From Pseudomonadota bacterium (GTDB taxonomy: Bacteria > Pseudomonadota > Alphaproteobacteria > UBA8366 > GCA-2717185): a DNA stretch of 6,892 bases. Both the position numbers and the translations under genes were made by a program. The notes below the pieces were generated by a model that ran no database searches, was not told the DNA's origin, and saw only the letters and a list, made by a program, of their open reading frames with translations. Each line of letters begins with the position of its first letter. Within the stretch, counting starts at the first letter, position 1. Location of the stretch: positions 1 through 6,892 of the forward strand of contig JAQCHR010000198.1 of assembly GCA_027619655.1 (NCBI GenBank). The letters are read 5' to 3'. Positions 1 to 6,481 of this stretch are shown here, piece by piece.

Positions 1-221
1 CGCCGCCGCTGGTTTCGGGACGGCGGGTCAAACTGCGCTATATGACGCAGATCAAGTCGCGGCCGCCGACATTCGCCTTCTGGACCTCGCGGCCCGAAGC
101 CCTGCCGGAATCCTACATGCGATACCTGATGAACGGATTGCGCGAGGATTTCGGCCTGCAGGGCGTGCCGCTTCGCCTGGTGCTCCGCAAGGGAAATAAC
201 CCGTTCGCGTCGAAGGAATGA
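1..221 (+). CDS. der: Ribosome biogenesis GTPase Der (EngA), C-terminal part only
   Basis: This is the 3' end of a gene that begins before the window. Reading in the frame that ends at the TGA at 219-221 gives 72 complete residues, starting at base 3. They match what I know of the C-terminal KH-like domain of Der/EngA: the stretch RRVKLRYMTQIKSRPPTFAF, then FWTSRPEALPESYMRYL, then a terminal VPLRLVLRKGNNPF. Der is a cytoplasmic protein with two GTPase domains followed by this KH-like domain, and it acts in assembly of the 50S ribosomal subunit. The GTPase domains lie outside the window, so their motifs cannot be checked here. The stop codon overlaps the start of the downstream lipoprotein gene (ATGA), so the two are probably co-transcribed and translationally coupled. 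The C-terminus ends FASKE and looks intact. Identification is by recalled family sequence and is strong. Confidence 0.94.
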   Translation, partial: PPLVSGRRVKLRYMTQIKSRPPTFAFWTSRPEALPESYMRYLMNGLREDFGLQGVPLRLVLRKGNNPFASKE

Positions 222-601
222 CGGCTCGCGCCATCCTGCTGCTGATTGGGCTTTCGCTTGCCGCCTGCGCCGGTGGGCCGTCGGGGCAACAGGCCACGCG
301 GTGGGATGGCCGCTGGGTCGGCTATTTCGAATCCTCGCTCGGTCTCCTCGGCTGTCCGTCCCGCAGTGTGCTCGATATCAGGATCGAGCAAGGCCGAATG
401 GCCGGCGGCGGCAGCACTGCGTCGCTAACGGTCGACGTGAGCGGGGCCGTCGCACCATCCGGCGAAATCCGGGACGGCCTGTTTCGACGGGAGGGGCGGG
501 CGGCGGCGGTGATGGCCGGCACATTCACCCCGACGGAAGCGGCCGGGCGCTGGCAGGGCAGCGACTGCGAGGGAACCTGGCGGCTGCAGCCGTTCCCCTG
601 A
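218..601 (+). CDS. Small predicted lipoprotein of unrecognised family, downstream of der
   Basis: This 127-residue protein has a clear lipoprotein signal peptide: Arg4, a hydrophobic core at about residues 5-15 (AILLLIGLSLA), and a lipobox LAAC with Cys17 as the predicted lipidated residue. The mature part is about 110 residues, rich in Gly, Ala and Arg, without further membrane segments. It opens with WDGRWVGYFE (residues 29-38) and ends with a similar Gly/Trp pattern, GRWQGSDCEGTWRL (110-123). Cys46 and Cys117 are the only other cysteines and could form a disulfide in the periplasm. The shape suggests a compact beta-rich domain, but I do not recognise the family and assign no function. The start codon overlaps the der stop (ATGA). 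An AAGG lies only one base before the ATG, too close for a normal ribosome binding site, so coupled reinitiation is likely. The signal peptide and the overlap argue that the gene is real. It ends ten bases before the stop of the convergent SDR gene. Confidence 0.85.
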   Translation: MTARAILLLIGLSLAACAGGPSGQQATRWDGRWVGYFESSLGLLGCPSRSVLDIRIEQGRMAGGGSTASLTVDVSGAVAPSGEIRDGLFRREGRAAAVMAGTFTPTEAAGRWQGSDCEGTWRLQPFP

Positions 602-612
602 CGGCCACCGTC
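600..612. terminator. Short GC-rich hairpin at the convergent gene junction, possible weak terminator
   Basis: GACGG, a CCA loop and CCGTC form a perfect five-base-pair inverted repeat lying exactly on the junction between the two convergent stop codons (599-601 on +, 612-614 on -). No run of T follows on either strand, so it is not a canonical intrinsic terminator. It may be a weak bidirectional stop, or chance in GC-rich DNA. Position is the main argument for it. Confidence 0.3.
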
Positions 613-1325
613 TACTGCGCGTTGATCCGTTCACCGTTGCGCAGGCATTCGGCGGAGGCCAGTTCGACGAAGGCGTCGGTAATGGAATCCGGTTGCGCCA
701 GTGTCTGCGGGTCTTCCCCCGGAAAGGCCTGGGCGCGCATCGATGTGCGGACGGCGCCGGGGCTGATGATGTTGGCGCAGGCGGATGTCGTGGCGATTTC
801 GCCGGCATAGGTGCGGACCAGCGATTCCAGGGCCGCCTTGCTGGCCGAATAGGGTCCCCAATAGGGCTTGGCCGTGTGCGCGGCGCCGGAGGACACGAAA
901 ATGGCCCGTCCGGCATCCGACAGCCGGAGCAGCGGATCGAAACTGCGGATAAGCCGGTAATTCACGGTGACGTTCAGCGCAAAGGCTTCTTCCCACACAT
1001 CCGGTTTGACATGGGCGACGGGGGACAGGATTCCCAGGGTGGCGGCATTGCCGACCAGGATGTCCAGTTTGCCGAAACGCTGGTGTATTGCCGCGCCCAT
1101 CTGGTCGATCTGGTCCATTTGCAGCAGATCCGCGGGGACGAGGGTCGCGCTTCCGCCGCCGGCGGCGCGGATAGCGTCATCGACTTCCTCAAGCCCGCCA
1201 ACCGTCCGCGCGGTCAGGATCAGATGCGCGCCTTCGGCCGCGAAACGTTTCGCCACCGCGGCGCCGATGCCCCGGCTGGCGCCGGTGATCAGGGCGATAC
1301 GCCCTTCGAGACGCTTTGCGGTCAT
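612..1325 (-). CDS. Short-chain dehydrogenase/reductase, YciK-like
   Basis: This 237-residue protein is a classical SDR of normal length. Visible elements are the Rossmann nucleotide-binding motif TGASRGIG (residues 14-21), Arg40 after the second strand (LTAR, suggesting NADP(H) preference), Asp66 (PADLL), NAA at 93-95 where most SDRs have NAG, Asn118, and the catalytic Ser146, Tyr159 and Lys163 (YSASK), followed by the PG motif at 189-190. The segment TSMRAQAFPGEDPQTL (195-209 region) closely resembles the YciK group as I recall it, whose substrate is not well established. The full catalytic tetrad implies an active oxidoreductase, but the substrate cannot be read from sequence. It is cytoplasmic, with no signal or membrane segment. 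It is the last gene of the leftward run, 19 bases after purF. No good Shine-Dalgarno sequence precedes the ATG, so translation may depend on read-through from purF. The ATG is chosen because MTAKRLEGRIALITGA is a normal SDR N-terminus. Confidence 0.92.
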   Translation of the reverse strand: MTAKRLEGRIALITGASRGIGAAVAKRFAAEGAHLILTARTVGGLEEVDDAIRAAGGGSATLVPADLLQMDQIDQMGAAIHQRFGKLDILVGNAATLGILSPVAHVKPDVWEEAFALNVTVNYRLIRSFDPLLRLSDAGRAIFVSSGAAHTAKPYWGPYSASKAALESLVRTYAGEIATTSACANIISPGAVRTSMRAQAFPGEDPQTLAQPDSITDAFVELASAECLRNGERINAQ

Positions 1326-1344
1326 CGTGCTGTCGCGCCGGGCA

Positions 1345-2796
1345 TCAGTTGAATTCCGTGAGCAGGGACAGTTGCCGCTTGTCCGGTTCGCCCATCTGGT
1401 CGGTCAACTGGATGGGGTAGTCGCCGGTGAAGCAGGCATCGCAGTAATGCGGCGCTTCCCCGTTGCGTTCCGGCTGCCCCATTGCCCGGTACAGGCCCGC
1501 GATGGAAATGAAGGCCAGCGAATCCGCACCGATCAGGTCGCGCATGCTGTCCACATCGCTGTTCGCCGCCAGCAATGCGTTACGCTCCGGCGTATCGACG
1601 CCGTAGTAGCAGGAATGCGTCGTCGGCGGGCTGGCGATACGGATATGCACTTCTTTCGCGCCGGCCTGGCGGACCATATCGACGATCTTGCGGATCGTTG
1701 TGCCCCGGACGATGGAATCATCGACCAGTACGACCCGCTTGCCGGTGATATAGGCCCGGTTCGCACTGTGCTTCAGCTTGACGCCGAGATGGCGGATTTC
1801 GTCGCTTGGTTCGATGAAGGTGCGCCCGACATAATGGTTGCGGATGATGCCGTATTCGAACGGCGTATTGGATCCCTGGGCGAATCCGATTGCCGCGGGC
1901 ACGCCCGAATCCGGGATCGGGACGATGACATCGGCCTCGACCGGCGATTCATGGGACAGTTCGATGCCGATCCGCTTGCGCGCCTCGTAGACCGAGATGC
2001 CTTCGACGATACTGTCCGGGCGGGAAAAATAGATGTACTCGAAGACGCAGAACCGCTGCTGCTGCGGCACGAAGGGAAAATGGCTGCTGATGCCCTCTTT
2101 GTTGATGACGACCAGTTCGCCGGGTTCGATATCGCGCACATAGGTCGCGCCGATGATATCGAAGGCGCAGCTCTCCGACGCCAGCATATAGTTTTCGCCG
2201 ATCTTGCCGAGGACCAGCGGCCGGACGCCGTGCGGATCGCGGACCCCGATCAGGCTGTCCTGCGACAGGACGACGAGCGAATAGGCGCCCTCGATCTGCT
2301 GCAGCGTACTTGTCAGCCGCTCCACCACACTGCCGCGGCGGGTCGCCATGAGATGGACGATGATTTCGGTATCGGTCGTCGACTGGAAGATGCAGCCCTG
2401 CTGCACCAGCTGTTTGCGCATGGTGATGGCGTTTGTCAGGTTGCCGTTATGGGCAATGGCCAGGCCGCCGATTTCGAGGTCGGCGAAAAGCGGCTGGACA
2501 TTGCGCATCATCGGCGCGCCGCTGGTCGAATAACGCGTATGCCCGATGGCGGCGAATCCGTTCAATCGTTCAATGACGCTCTTGCGTCCAAAAATGTCGC
2601 CAACCAGCCCGATGCCGCGATGGGCCGGAAACTGCGCCCCGTCGAAGGCGACGATCCCGGCGGCCTCCTGTCCCCGGTGCTGCAGCGCATGCAGTCCGAG
2701 CGCGGTATGCGCGGCGGCTTCGTCATTGCCGAAAATGCCGAAGATGGCGCATTCCTCGTGAAGCTTGTCGTCCTGGAACGGGTTCGTGGTCAGCAT
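1345..2796 (-). CDS. purF: Amidophosphoribosyltransferase (glutamine PRPP amidotransferase)
   Basis: PurF catalyses the first committed step of purine synthesis in the cytoplasm: PRPP + glutamine + water give 5-phosphoribosylamine, glutamate and pyrophosphate. The protein has 483 residues, a normal length. The N-terminal Ntn-type glutaminase domain should start at Cys16 (EECAIFGIFG) after removal of a 15-residue propeptide. Arg88 (HTRYSTSG) and Asn117-Gly118 (AHNGNL) are the usual glutamine-site residues. The phosphoribosyltransferase domain carries the PRPP loop VVLVDDSIVRGTT (355-367) with Asp359-Asp360. Four cysteines, Cys250 (RFCVFEYIYF), Cys396, Cys452 and Cys455 (YCDAC), match the [4Fe-4S] ligands of the Bacillus subtilis-type enzyme, which the E. 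coli enzyme lacks. So this is the propeptide and Fe-S class, probably oxygen-labile. The gene starts 15 bases after the cvpA stop with only a weak upstream GAAAG. The cvpA-purF order is conserved widely. Identification is very secure. Confidence 0.98.
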   Translation of the reverse strand: MLTTNPFQDDKLHEECAIFGIFGNDEAAAHTALGLHALQHRGQEAAGIVAFDGAQFPAHRGIGLVGDIFGRKSVIERLNGFAAIGHTRYSTSGAPMMRNVQPLFADLEIGGLAIAHNGNLTNAITMRKQLVQQGCIFQSTTDTEIIVHLMATRRGSVVERLTSTLQQIEGAYSLVVLSQDSLIGVRDPHGVRPLVLGKIGENYMLASESCAFDIIGATYVRDIEPGELVVINKEGISSHFPFVPQQQRFCVFEYIYFSRPDSIVEGISVYEARKRIGIELSHESPVEADVIVPIPDSGVPAAIGFAQGSNTPFEYGIIRNHYVGRTFIEPSDEIRHLGVKLKHSANRAYITGKRVVLVDDSIVRGTTIRKIVDMVRQAGAKEVHIRIASPPTTHSCYYGVDTPERNALLAANSDVDSMRDLIGADSLAFISIAGLYRAMGQPERNGEAPHYCDACFTGDYPIQLTDQMGEPDKRQLSLLTEFN

Positions 2797-2811
2797 TTCA
2801 GCAATCGCTTT

Positions 2812-3480
2812 CTACTGTTTTCCGTCGATCAGACGCTGCATGTCGCGACGCTCGCTATTATTGTAGGCGGGCGCTTTCCCGTCGCCGGGCAGGGGTATGC
2901 CGCGTTTTTCCAGAGTGTCGAGCAGTTCCTTGGCCTCGATGGCCTGTTGCGTCGTTTCGCGGACACCATCGGCGGTTGACCGGGTTTCGTGCCGCAATTC
3001 CTTCGGAATGACCTGATTCAGCATCACAGCGCCCTGTTTAACCCAAGGTATCGTACGGGCGTCCTGAAAATACGGGTTCAATTCACGCTCCGCCCACACC
3101 CAGGACACGGCGATATAGGCGACACAGACCAGAAGTGCGCCGCGGACAATGCCGAACAGAAAGCCGAGTGCATGGTCGATGGCTCCCAGGACACTGTCTT
3201 TGACGCGCCCGGATATCGTATGATTGATCAGCGTCAGGATGACAAGGGTAATCAGGAACAGGCCGACGCCAGTGACGATATCGGCGACCACCGGAATGGA
3301 GATGACCTGCCGGACATAGGGCTGCACATGGGAGAATCCGTACAGGGTGCCCAGTACGGCGCAGATCCAGGTCGCCAGCGACAGGATTTCCTTCACCAGG
3401 CCACGGAAATAGCCGATCAGTGCCGAAATGATCAGGATCGTTACGACAATGACATCGACGAATTCAAAGGGCAGGGTCAT
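2812..3480 (-). CDS. cvpA: CvpA family inner-membrane protein
   Basis: This 222-residue protein has four hydrophobic segments at about residues 7-24, 31-48, 62-86 and 104-128, then a hydrophilic tail from about 130 to the end. Two sequence patterns mark the CvpA family: G23-YFRG-LVKE31 between the first two segments, and the glycine-spaced helix D102-HALG-FLFG-IVRG114. CvpA was first described as needed for colicin V production in E. coli, and later work links it to envelope homeostasis. Its biochemical activity is unknown to me. The E. coli protein is about 160 residues, so the roughly 90-residue tail here (rich in Glu, Arg and Lys, with a likely helical stretch at 168-192) is a long cytoplasmic or periplasmic extension. 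The gene sits nine bases after radA and 15 before purF, so it is surely co-transcribed. A weak GGA lies five bases before the ATG. Confidence 0.93.
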   Translation of the reverse strand: MTLPFEFVDVIVVTILIISALIGYFRGLVKEILSLATWICAVLGTLYGFSHVQPYVRQVISIPVVADIVTGVGLFLITLVILTLINHTISGRVKDSVLGAIDHALGFLFGIVRGALLVCVAYIAVSWVWAERELNPYFQDARTIPWVKQGAVMLNQVIPKELRHETRSTADGVRETTQQAIEAKELLDTLEKRGIPLPGDGKAPAYNNSERRDMQRLIDGKQ

Positions 3481-3489
3481 TCTGTTCCG

Positions 3490-4905
3490 CTAGATAATGG
3501 CCGCACGGGGGCTTGCCGTGGTTTGGTCGGGAAACAGCGCGATCAGGTCGCCGACGCCCGAGAGTTCCCGTAATTTTATTTCGTTCGACGACACCTTGCC
3601 GCGCCAGTGCGGGCAAAGAACCTGGGTGAAGCCAAGTTTGCTGGCTTCCTTGAGCCGTGCCGCCATCTGGCTAACCGCGCGAATCTCGCCCGATAGCCCG
3701 ACCTCTCCGAAGATGGCCATGGAGCCCGGCAACGGCAAGCCGTAAAGCGCCGATGTCAGCGAGGCCGCAACGGCTAGGTCCGCCGCCGGTTCGCTGATCC
3801 GGAAACCACCGGCGACGTTCAGGTACACGTCCTTGCCGGAAAACTGCAGCCCGGCGCGGGACTCCAGGACGGCCAGGATCGTCGCCAGCCGCCCGCTGTC
3901 CCAGCCGACGACATTGCGCCGGGGCGTGCCGAGCGGCGAAGGGGCGACCAGCGCCTGGATTTCAACCAGGATCGGCCGGGTTCCCTCGATCCCGGCAAAG
4001 ACGGCCGCGCCGGAAACATCGCCGTCGCGGTCGGCCAGGAACAGCGCGGAGGGGTTGGCGACCTCCGCCAGCCCGGCATCGGTCATCTCGAAGACGCCGA
4101 TTTCATCGGTCGGCCCGAAGCGGTTCTTGACCGCGCGCAGGATCCGGAACTGGTGGCCGCGCTCGCCCTCGAAATACATCACCGTATCGACCATGTGCTC
4201 CAGCACGCGGGGACCGGCAATCACGCCTTCCTTGGTGACATGCCCGACCAGCAGCACCGTGATGCCGCGGCGCTTGGCCAGGCGGATCAGTTCCTGCGCC
4301 GAGGCGCGGACCTGGCTGACCGTTCCCGGCGCGGATTCCAGCGCATCGAGATACATTGTCTGGATCGAGTCGATCACGACGATATCGGGCGCATCATCGC
4401 TGTCCAATGTCGCCAGGATGTCGCGGACATTGGTTGCCGCCGCCAGTGTGACCGGCGCCTTGGTGACCGCCAGCCGTTCGGCGCGCATGCGCACCTGGTC
4501 GATGGATTCCTCGCCGGAGATATAGGCGCAGCGCACCGCGCTGTTGCCGGTGGCAAGGCCAGCCACTGCCTGCAGCAACAGGGTCGACTTGCCGATCCCG
4601 GGATCGCCGCCGATCAGCAGGGCCGATCCCGGCACAAGGCCGCCGCCGGCGACCCGGTCGAATTCGCTGATGCCCGACCGTTTGCGCGGCGCCGGTTCGT
4701 TTTTGCCGTCGAGGCTGACGAATTCGATGCTGCGGGCATTGGTGTTGCGGGCATTGCGGCTGCCCTTGGCGCCGGTGGGCACCGATTCGGGCGCCATTTC
4801 CTCCGCAATGGTGTTCCATCCGCCGCAGGCGTCGCAGCGTCCCGCCCAGCGCGGATGCACCGCGCCGCAGGACTGGCAGACATGGCGGGTGGCACCGCGC
4901 GCCAT
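3490..4905 (-). CDS. radA: DNA repair protein RadA (Sms), branch-migration ATPase
   Basis: RadA is a cytoplasmic RecA-like, hexameric ATPase that drives branch migration of recombination intermediates. The 471-residue protein has the expected order of parts. An N-terminal zinc finger has Cys10, Cys13, Cys24 and Cys27 (CQSCG ... CDACG). The RecA-type ATPase core has Walker A GGDPGIGKST (99-108) and Walker B DIVVIDS with Asp179. The RadA-specific KNRFG motif is at 260-264. A C-terminal Lon-protease-like domain spans about 285-460 and acts as a scaffold in known RadA proteins, not as a peptidase. All key residues I can check are present and the length is normal. The ATG is chosen because it places the zinc finger ten residues in, as in homologues. 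A GGGA sits nine bases upstream (4915-4918 on the complement). The gene begins 32 bases after the mlaF stop, in a gap that holds a 13-base palindrome, and ends nine bases before cvpA. Confidence 0.98.
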   Translation of the reverse strand: MARGATRHVCQSCGAVHPRWAGRCDACGGWNTIAEEMAPESVPTGAKGSRNARNTNARSIEFVSLDGKNEPAPRKRSGISEFDRVAGGGLVPGSALLIGGDPGIGKSTLLLQAVAGLATGNSAVRCAYISGEESIDQVRMRAERLAVTKAPVTLAAATNVRDILATLDSDDAPDIVVIDSIQTMYLDALESAPGTVSQVRASAQELIRLAKRRGITVLLVGHVTKEGVIAGPRVLEHMVDTVMYFEGERGHQFRILRAVKNRFGPTDEIGVFEMTDAGLAEVANPSALFLADRDGDVSGAAVFAGIEGTRPILVEIQALVAPSPLGTPRRNVVGWDSGRLATILAVLESRAGLQFSGKDVYLNVAGGFRISEPAADLAVAASLTSALYGLPLPGSMAIFGEVGLSGEIRAVSQMAARLKEASKLGFTQVLCPHWRGKVSSNEIKLRELSGVGDLIALFPDQTTASPRAAII

Positions 4906-4923
4906 TCAGTCAATTCCCGTCCG

Positions 4924-4936
4924 GCAAACCGTTTGC
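4924..4936. promoter_or_regulatory. 13-base palindrome between mlaF and radA, possible operator
   Basis: GCAAAC, a central C, then GTTTGC form a perfect six-base inverted repeat around one base. It fills much of the 32-base gap just after the mlaF stop and 19 bases before the radA ATG. The loop is too short for a good RNA hairpin and no T-run follows, so a protein-binding site is more natural than a terminator. A repeat of this size is expected about once or twice by chance in a window this long, so only its position makes it notable. Confidence 0.25.
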
Positions 4937-4937
4937 T

Positions 4938-5711
4938 TCATAGGCGGCGCAATTCCATCTGAATGGGGCCTTCGGCCCGGCCATGGATGAACTGGTCCAC
5001 ATGTGCTTCACCCGACTCGTCGATATCGGCGGTGCGGCCGTCCCAGATGATCTTGCCCCTATACAGCATCGCGATACGGTCGGATATCTTGCGGGCGCTG
5101 GCCATGTCATGGGTGATGGTCATCGCGGTCGCGCCAAGTTCGCGAACGCATTTGACGATCAGGTCGTTGATGACGTCGCCCATGATGGGGTCGAGCCCGG
5201 TCGTGGGTTCGTCGAAGAAGATGATATCCGGCTCGGTGGCAATTGCGCGGGCCAGCCCGACCCGTTTCTGCATGCCGCCGGACAGTTCCGACGGAGACAG
5301 CTCGCCGACTTCGGGGCCAAGCCCGACCGCGGCCAGCTTGTCCAGCGCGATTTCCTTGGCTTCCCGGCGGTTCTTGCCGCGGCCCTGGATCAGGCCGAAG
5401 GCGACGTTTTCCCAAACAGGCAGGCTGTCGAACAGGGCGCCGCCCTGGAACAGCATGCCGAATTTCCGGTTGACCCGTTCCCGGTCGGCACGGCGCATGC
5501 CGACAACGGATTCGCCGTCGATTTCGATATTGCCCTCGTCCGGCGTCAGCAGACCGAGGATGCATTTCAGCATGACGGATTTGCCGCTGCCCGAACCGCC
5601 GATGATGACGAGCGATTCCCCGGCGGCGACTTCAAGGTCGATGCCGTCCAGCACGACCTTGGGGCCGAACCGTTTGTGGAGATTGGTAAGTTTGATCTTT
5701 GGCGTGCTCAT
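4938..5711 (-). CDS. ABC transporter ATPase, MlaF-type (lipid transport)
   Basis: This 257-residue protein is the ATP-binding subunit of an MlaFEDB-like transporter, which moves phospholipids between the inner membrane and periplasmic carriers in Gram-negative bacteria. Visible motifs are Walker A GGSGSGKS (38-45), Q-loop Gln89 in the MlaF-like MLFQGGALFDSLPVWENVAF (86-105), ABC signature LSGGM (143-147), Walker B IIFFDE with Asp167-Glu168, D-loop GLD (172-174) and switch His201. The C-terminus QFIHGRAEGPI resembles the MlaF tail that contacts the partner ATPase in E. coli. The reading frame stays open far upstream inside mlaE, but the true start is the ATG at 5709-5711: it overlaps the mlaE stop (ATGA) and gives MSTPKIKLTNLHKRFG, a normal ABC N-terminus. 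The ribosome binding site is poor (GGTGAT abutting the ATG), so coupling to mlaE translation is likely. The symbol is left empty because the close paralogues of this family (Mla, Mce/TGD-type) cannot be separated without an MCE partner. Confidence 0.94.
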   Translation of the reverse strand: MSTPKIKLTNLHKRFGPKVVLDGIDLEVAAGESLVIIGGSGSGKSVMLKCILGLLTPDEGNIEIDGESVVGMRRADRERVNRKFGMLFQGGALFDSLPVWENVAFGLIQGRGKNRREAKEIALDKLAAVGLGPEVGELSPSELSGGMQKRVGLARAIATEPDIIFFDEPTTGLDPIMGDVINDLIVKCVRELGATAMTITHDMASARKISDRIAMLYRGKIIWDGRTADIDESGEAHVDQFIHGRAEGPIQMELRRL

Positions 5712-6481
5712 ATCACCAGGAACAGTTCGGTAATCACGTAGTTGAAAAACAGGATCAGGATCGAGGCGGAGACGACGGCGTTGGTGGTCGCGGCGCCGAC
5801 GCCCTGGGCGCCGCCGCGGCTCTTGTAGCCGTGGAAACAGCCCATCAGCGTGACGATGAAGCCGAAGGCGGCGGCCTTGACCAGCCCCGAGAAGACGTCC
5901 TTGAACTCCAGCACTTTCCAGGTTTCGCTCAGATAGATGCCGGGGTTGAATCCCAGCTTGTAGACCGACACCACATAGCCGCCGAAAATGCCGATGATAT
6001 CGCCCACGAAGACCAGCAGCGGCAGCATGGTCAGCCCGGCGACGATGCGCGGCGCGATCAGGTATTTGAACGGGTTGGTCGACAGGGTATCCAGCGCGTC
6101 GATCTGTTCGGTGACGCGCATGGTGCCGATTTCGGCCGCCATGGCGGCGCCGATCCTGCCGGCAACCATCAACCCGGACAATACCGGGCCCAGTTCCCGC
6201 GTGATACCCAGCGCCACGACCTTGGCGATGGCGTCTTCCGCCGAGAACCGGGAAAACCCCGCATAGGTCTGCAGGCCGAGCGCCATGCCGGCAAACAGCG
6301 TCGTCATGCCGACGACCGGCAGCGAGTAATAGCCGATATCGATCATCTGGCGGCCATGCAGCCGGAAATAGAAGGGCGGCCGGATACAATGCGACAGCGC
6401 GGTCAGGGTAAAGAGCGCAAGAATGCCGGTCGACTCGAAGAAGCCGAGAATCGCCTTGCCGATGGGACGGAACGGATTCAT
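5708..6481 (-). CDS. ABC transporter permease, MlaE-type (lipid transport)
   Basis: This 257-residue integral membrane protein is the permease partner of the following ATPase. It has an amphipathic N-terminus (about residues 1-30, containing FFESTG), and hydrophobic segments at about 52-72, 85-118, 143-172, 198-216 and 236-256. The family hallmark runs from about residue 96 to 145: ELGPVLSGLMVAGRIG, then AAEIGTMRVTEQIDAL, then NPFKYLIAPR. This is typical of MlaE/TrbI-type permeases that work with MCE proteins to move phospholipids at the inner membrane. The start ATG overlaps the alr stop (ATGA), with a good GAAGG six bases upstream. Its own stop overlaps the mlaF start in the same way. The length matches the family. 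No mlaD, mlaC or mlaB gene lies beside it: alr precedes it and radA follows its ATPase, so the substrate-binding parts must be encoded elsewhere if the full complex exists. Confidence 0.94.
   Translation of the reverse strand: MNPFRPIGKAILGFFESTGILALFTLTALSHCIRPPFYFRLHGRQMIDIGYYSLPVVGMTTLFAGMALGLQTYAGFSRFSAEDAIAKVVALGITRELGPVLSGLMVAGRIGAAMAAEIGTMRVTEQIDALDTLSTNPFKYLIAPRIVAGLTMLPLLVFVGDIIGIFGGYVVSVYKLGFNPGIYLSETWKVLEFKDVFSGLVKAAAFGFIVTLMGCFHGYKSRGGAQGVGAATTNAVVSASILILFFNYVITELFLVI

Noticed and set aside
615..644. Inverted repeat CTGCGC ... GCGCAG with an 18-base loop, as a terminator
   Set aside because: It lies inside the last codons of the SDR gene, the loop is long, the stem is only six pairs and no T-run follows. 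It is more likely chance in GC-rich coding sequence.
967..2979. A 670-codon open frame on the + strand, antisense to the SDR, purF and cvpA genes
   Set aside because: It runs in exact codon register against purF and cvpA, where antisense stops would require the Leu codons TTA or CTA or the Ser codon TCA, all rare in GC-rich genes. The translation has no recognisable domain, and the opposite strand encodes clear conserved enzymes.
3570..3595. Locally AT-rich stretch at the 3' end of radA as an internal promoter for cvpA-purF
   Set aside because: It encodes the normal C-terminal RadA residues (NEIKLREL), and I could not find a convincing pair of -35 and -10 elements on the - strand.
4153..4962. 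Open frames of 230 to 269 codons on the + strand opposite radA
   Set aside because: They are shadows of radA. They lack family features and overlap one another in different frames.
4938..6389. The mlaF frame extended upstream to give a 483-residue product, suggesting a fusion
   Set aside because: The upstream half is an out-of-frame reading of mlaE with Arg/Gly/Ala-rich low-information sequence. The ATG at 5709-5711 gives a normal ABC N-terminus and overlaps the mlaE stop.
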